Source: a virus
Virus record (IMG/VR): IMGVR_UViG_3300027747_003235
Span: 1 to 23,047 of that record
DNA: 23,047 nucleotides
Strand: one strand, 5' to 3'
How positions within the stretch are numbered: the first letter of the stretch is position 1; the number at the start of each line of letters is the position of its first letter. The notes below the pieces were generated by a model. The model ran no database searches. It was not told the DNA's origin and was given only the letters and a program-made list of their open reading frames with translations. Shown here piece by piece: positions 21,035-23,047 of the stretch. A program made the translations under genes and the position numbers.

Positions 21035-21653
21035 ATTGTAGTGGTAATGATATAATACGGTTTCGTTTGATGTCTCGTTGTATATAACAAGCATCTCCAT
21101 ACAAACTATTTATAGCATCAGCAAACCAAAGAGGCATATGTCTATTAGTCCAACGAGACATTTTTACTTTATCACCGGCATAATAATTATGATACGATTG
21201 AATAGAGTTACCTTTCACTCGATAATGATCAGGCATTGCTGGAGGAGGTTCGATAAACCCACCTTCAAACTTAATATTTGTTGGAGGTTTGCTGAGACCT
21301 TCAATTAAGCGTGCTGACGCATGAACTTTATCATATCGATATGTGTACTCATCCATAAGATTAATCCACAATGAAAACAACCAGCGATAGTGTACTTCAT
21401 CAGAACGAGCCCACACAGCACTAGGATGATTAGAATGTGTTGCAGTATATAGAATACCATCACGTTCATCAGGAAGTTCATAGCGCTTAGCTTTACGGCC
21501 AGATTTTGAGACACCTTCAACTAGAGTGCCATCAAGAACACGATGAGCAGTTGACAGTAATTGAGCATATTCTAGAATCATTTTGACGACATGCTTGTCA
21601 TTGTGCATTTCAGCACAAGTCTTAGGATCGCGATCTAGATAGAAGATATTCAT
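21021..21653 (-). CDS. Conserved phage protein, function unknown
   Basis: 210 residues. Strong-looking N-terminal block MNIFYLDRDPKTCAEMHNDK then HVVKMILEYAQLLSTAHRVL, followed by THSNHPSAVWARSDEVHYRW and a Tyr-rich middle (RYDKVHASARLIEGLSKPP). The many His, Asp and Tyr residues suggest a metal site or enzyme, and the pattern is widespread in marine T4-like phages, but I do not know a function. ATGA overlap with the gene upstream. Confidence 0.7.
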   Translation of the reverse strand: MNIFYLDRDPKTCAEMHNDKHVVKMILEYAQLLSTAHRVLDGTLVEGVSKSGRKAKRYELPDERDGILYTATHSNHPSAVWARSDEVHYRWLFSLWINLMDEYTYRYDKVHASARLIEGLSKPPTNIKFEGGFIEPPPAMPDHYRVKGNSIQSYHNYYAGDKVKMSRWTNRHMPLWFADAINSLYGDACYIQRDIKRNRIISLPLQYANI

Positions 21654-21889
21654 TTGTGATCAATAAGAGGAAGTTGAATACGAGGAACTGCAACAAATCC
21701 ACTAGAGCTAGCAATGTTCCCATAGCTATCATGTGTAGTAGCTTGAACTTGCATTTCAACTTTAGCAACTTTACCATCTTTCATATATTCTACTACTTGA
21801 AATTGATATGTTATAGCTTCTGGAATATTAATTGATAGTGCTGACAAAGAATTAAGTTTCTGTGCAGATGCTGGATTATAGTTGTTCAT
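21650..21889 (-). CDS. Small protein, C-terminal domain duplicated in the next gene upstream
   Basis: 79 residues from ATG 21889, preferred over ATG 21895 because GAGGA then sits 6 nt away rather than touching the start. The C-terminal half (VVEYMKDGKVAKVEMQVQ ... FVAVPRIQLP) mirrors the end of the 21892 gene (VVEYTKNGKVTRVELQKY ... WVKIPRIKIE). The first half is unlike. A duplicated small beta-domain is likely; function unknown. Confidence 0.6.
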   Translation of the reverse strand: MNNYNPASAQKLNSLSALSINIPEAITYQFQVVEYMKDGKVAKVEMQVQATTHDSYGNIASSSGFVAVPRIQLPLIDHK

Positions 21890-21891
21890 GA

Positions 21892-22293
21892 TCATTCCTC
21901 AATTTTAATTCGTGGGATTTTGACCCAGTTATTATCACTTTCATCATATTTTTGAAGTTCGACTCGTGTAACTTTGCCGTTCTTAGTATATTCTACCACA
22001 CGCATGTTTATTTGGGAATAGCTAGAATTGGAATTAAGTGATGACGCAGCTATTGTAGAAGTTCCAATAGGTCCATTAGCTCCAATATTATGAATGTAAG
22101 GACTAGTACTGATAGACCCTACATACGTAGTACTATTATCATTAAAATTCGTATGAGAAGTGATAGTCATATTCTTTATGAATTCATTTGTAAGTATATC
22201 AGCCAACTGAGTTGTAATATAGTTCTTAAGATAACGTGGATCTAAATTAAATACTTGATAACGATCAATAGTAACTTGTGCAGTTAAGTTCAT
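21892..22293 (-). CDS. Small protein with the same C-terminal domain as its neighbour
   Basis: 133 residues from ATG 22293, chosen over GTG 22308 because it forms an ATGA overlap with the HAD gene stop and has a GGTGGAGA ribosome site. N-terminal part (TAQVTIDRYQVFNLDPRYLK then YITTQLADILTNEFIKNM) is helical, the middle is a Ser/Thr/Asn-rich linker (about 65-95), and the C-terminal 35 residues are the EYTKNGKVTRVELQ domain shared with the gene at 21650. No known family. Confidence 0.65.
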   Translation of the reverse strand: MNLTAQVTIDRYQVFNLDPRYLKNYITTQLADILTNEFIKNMTITSHTNFNDNSTTYVGSISTSPYIHNIGANGPIGTSTIAASSLNSNSSYSQINMRVVEYTKNGKVTRVELQKYDESDNNWVKIPRIKIEE

Positions 22294-22787
22294 TCTCCAC
22301 CTTGCCACTCCAAATGAAGTTGAGCAAGCTCTTTTAGAGTTACGTTAATATCATAATGAAGAATAGCAGTACCACCTGCAGCACGATACTTTTCAACGAC
22401 ATGAGGAGTGTCATCAATTAGAATATGCCAAGGATCAGCAAACATAGCTTTCTTACTTCCGCCAGGAACAACGTTAGCTTTGTATGGAATTCCATTATTA
22501 CATAACCATGTAATCTTATCTTGAGTTACTTGTTCGTGATACTTTTCACCTCCAGATGATGTAAGGATCTCAACAGGGACACGCATTTCATGCACGAATT
22601 GAAGAAGCTTATCAGCATCTGGATGCTTTTCAAGAGTTCTAAAATTTCCTTCTACAATGAATTGTTCAAAATGGCGCCAAAAGTGAGATGTGCGAGCATT
22701 TTGCTCAGAAGGTCTAATTCCAAACAATTCATCATAACGCTTTTCAAAGTTAGTTAAAACTCCGTCCATGTCAAGATAGATTTTCAC
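22290..22787 (-). CDS. HAD-superfamily phosphatase, 5'(3')-deoxyribonucleotidase-like
   Basis: Hydrolyses a phosphate ester, most likely a (deoxy)nucleotide by resemblance to small HAD nucleotidases found in phages. 165 residues with motif I LDMDGVLTNF (Asp6 nucleophile, Asp8 acid/base), motif II VEILTSSGG (Thr76), a lysine in GGSKKAMFADP (about 111-113), and motif III LIDDTPHVVEKYRAAGG (Asp125/Asp126). The start is GTG 22787, overlapping the upstream stop as GTGA; no ATG fits the conserved start. Family membership is firm, substrate is inferred. Confidence 0.85.
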   Translation of the reverse strand: MKIYLDMDGVLTNFEKRYDELFGIRPSEQNARTSHFWRHFEQFIVEGNFRTLEKHPDADKLLQFVHEMRVPVEILTSSGGEKYHEQVTQDKITWLCNNGIPYKANVVPGGSKKAMFADPWHILIDDTPHVVEKYRAAGGTAILHYDINVTLKELAQLHLEWQGGE

Positions 22788-23047
22788 TTGTTTCTTTCAA
22801 AATCAAAATAAGATGAAGAGTGCTCAATTTCATCTTCTGGAAGTGGAGTAACAAAGCTAAACTTTTGTTCATCACTCCAAGACTTTAGATAACCATTGTC
22901 TTCATCAAAGACACGAAGATATTCTTCGTTGTCAATTACACGATGAGAAACGATTTGTTCACCAATGTGTTCTTGAGAGAACTCTTCAGCTTCATTCATA
23001 GTCACTGTATCAAGTGCCCATTCTTTCTTACCAACAGGCACCTCAAC
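22784..23047 (-). CDS. Small acidic protein, partial at window edge
   Basis: The frame is open to the right end, so the start is probably outside; inside the window only GTG 23041 and ATG within TVTMNEAEEF are possible starts. The visible 87 codons are acidic and aromatic (EEFSQEHIGEQIVSHRVIDN, EYLRVFDEDNGYLKSWSDEQ), soluble, with no domain recognised. Its stop overlaps the HAD gene start. Confidence 0.55.
   Translation of the reverse strand, partial: VEVPVGKKEWALDTVTMNEAEEFSQEHIGEQIVSHRVIDNEEYLRVFDEDNGYLKSWSDEQKFSFVTPLPEDEIEHSSSYFDFERNK

Overview
The window is a piece of a T4-like (tailed, contractile-tail) phage genome. It is AT-rich by eye and tightly packed, with many 1-4 nt ATGA/TAATG overlaps. 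The evidence is a set of T4 core genes: virion genes related to gp5, gp27, gp53, gp48, gp4, gp54, gp16, gp26 and gp29, and replication/late-transcription genes related to gp32, gp59 and gp33. T4-type late promoter boxes (TATAAATA) are also present. Gene content and style resemble marine T4-like phages of the cyanophage/pelagiphage kind. A permuted two-piece tmRNA gene of the alphaproteobacterial type hints at an alphaproteobacterial host, but that is inference.

Layout. 1-4480 (minus): a tail/baseplate operon, transcribed gp48-like, gp53-like, gp27-like, gp5-like; the gp5-like gene runs off the left edge and carries a GH19-type lysozyme domain. 4484-4520: two late promoters facing opposite ways. 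4524-9689 (plus): head-completion gp4, an unnamed conserved gene, gp54-like tube initiator, gp16-like small terminase, gp26-like hub protein with a probable -1 frameshift extension, and a gp29-like tape measure. 9692-9716: a UUCG-loop terminator between convergent units. 9737-12757 (minus): gp32, gp59, gp33 and small conserved genes in one overlapping operon. 12794-13704: small genes and tRNA-Arg(UCU). 13733-15329 (minus): ClpP-like protease, SleB-type cell-wall hydrolase and the tmRNA. 15330-19301 (minus): two probable tail-fibre accessory genes and three tandem paralogous fibre/adhesin genes made of six Kelch-like repeats each. 19311-23047 (minus): PD-(D/E)XK nuclease, PhoH ATPase, small conserved genes and a HAD phosphatase.

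Regulation visible in the sequence falls in two classes. Late boxes TATAAATA precede the virion genes, the fibre genes and the lysis gene. A second, repeated promoter (TATAAT, exactly 18 bp spacer containing TAAWTCRT, and a TGTAY-like upstream hexamer) occurs four times, before the gp33/gp59/gp32 operon, a small-gene pair, the tRNA and the tmRNA; it looks like a phage-specific early/middle promoter class.

The most interesting points are the phage-borne two-piece tmRNA with a readable tag (ANDSQFALAA) close to a phage ClpP-like protease, the recurring promoter, the slippery T-run joining gp26 to a short downstream frame ahead of the tape measure, and the 118-bp perfect repeat shared by two adjacent fibre genes.
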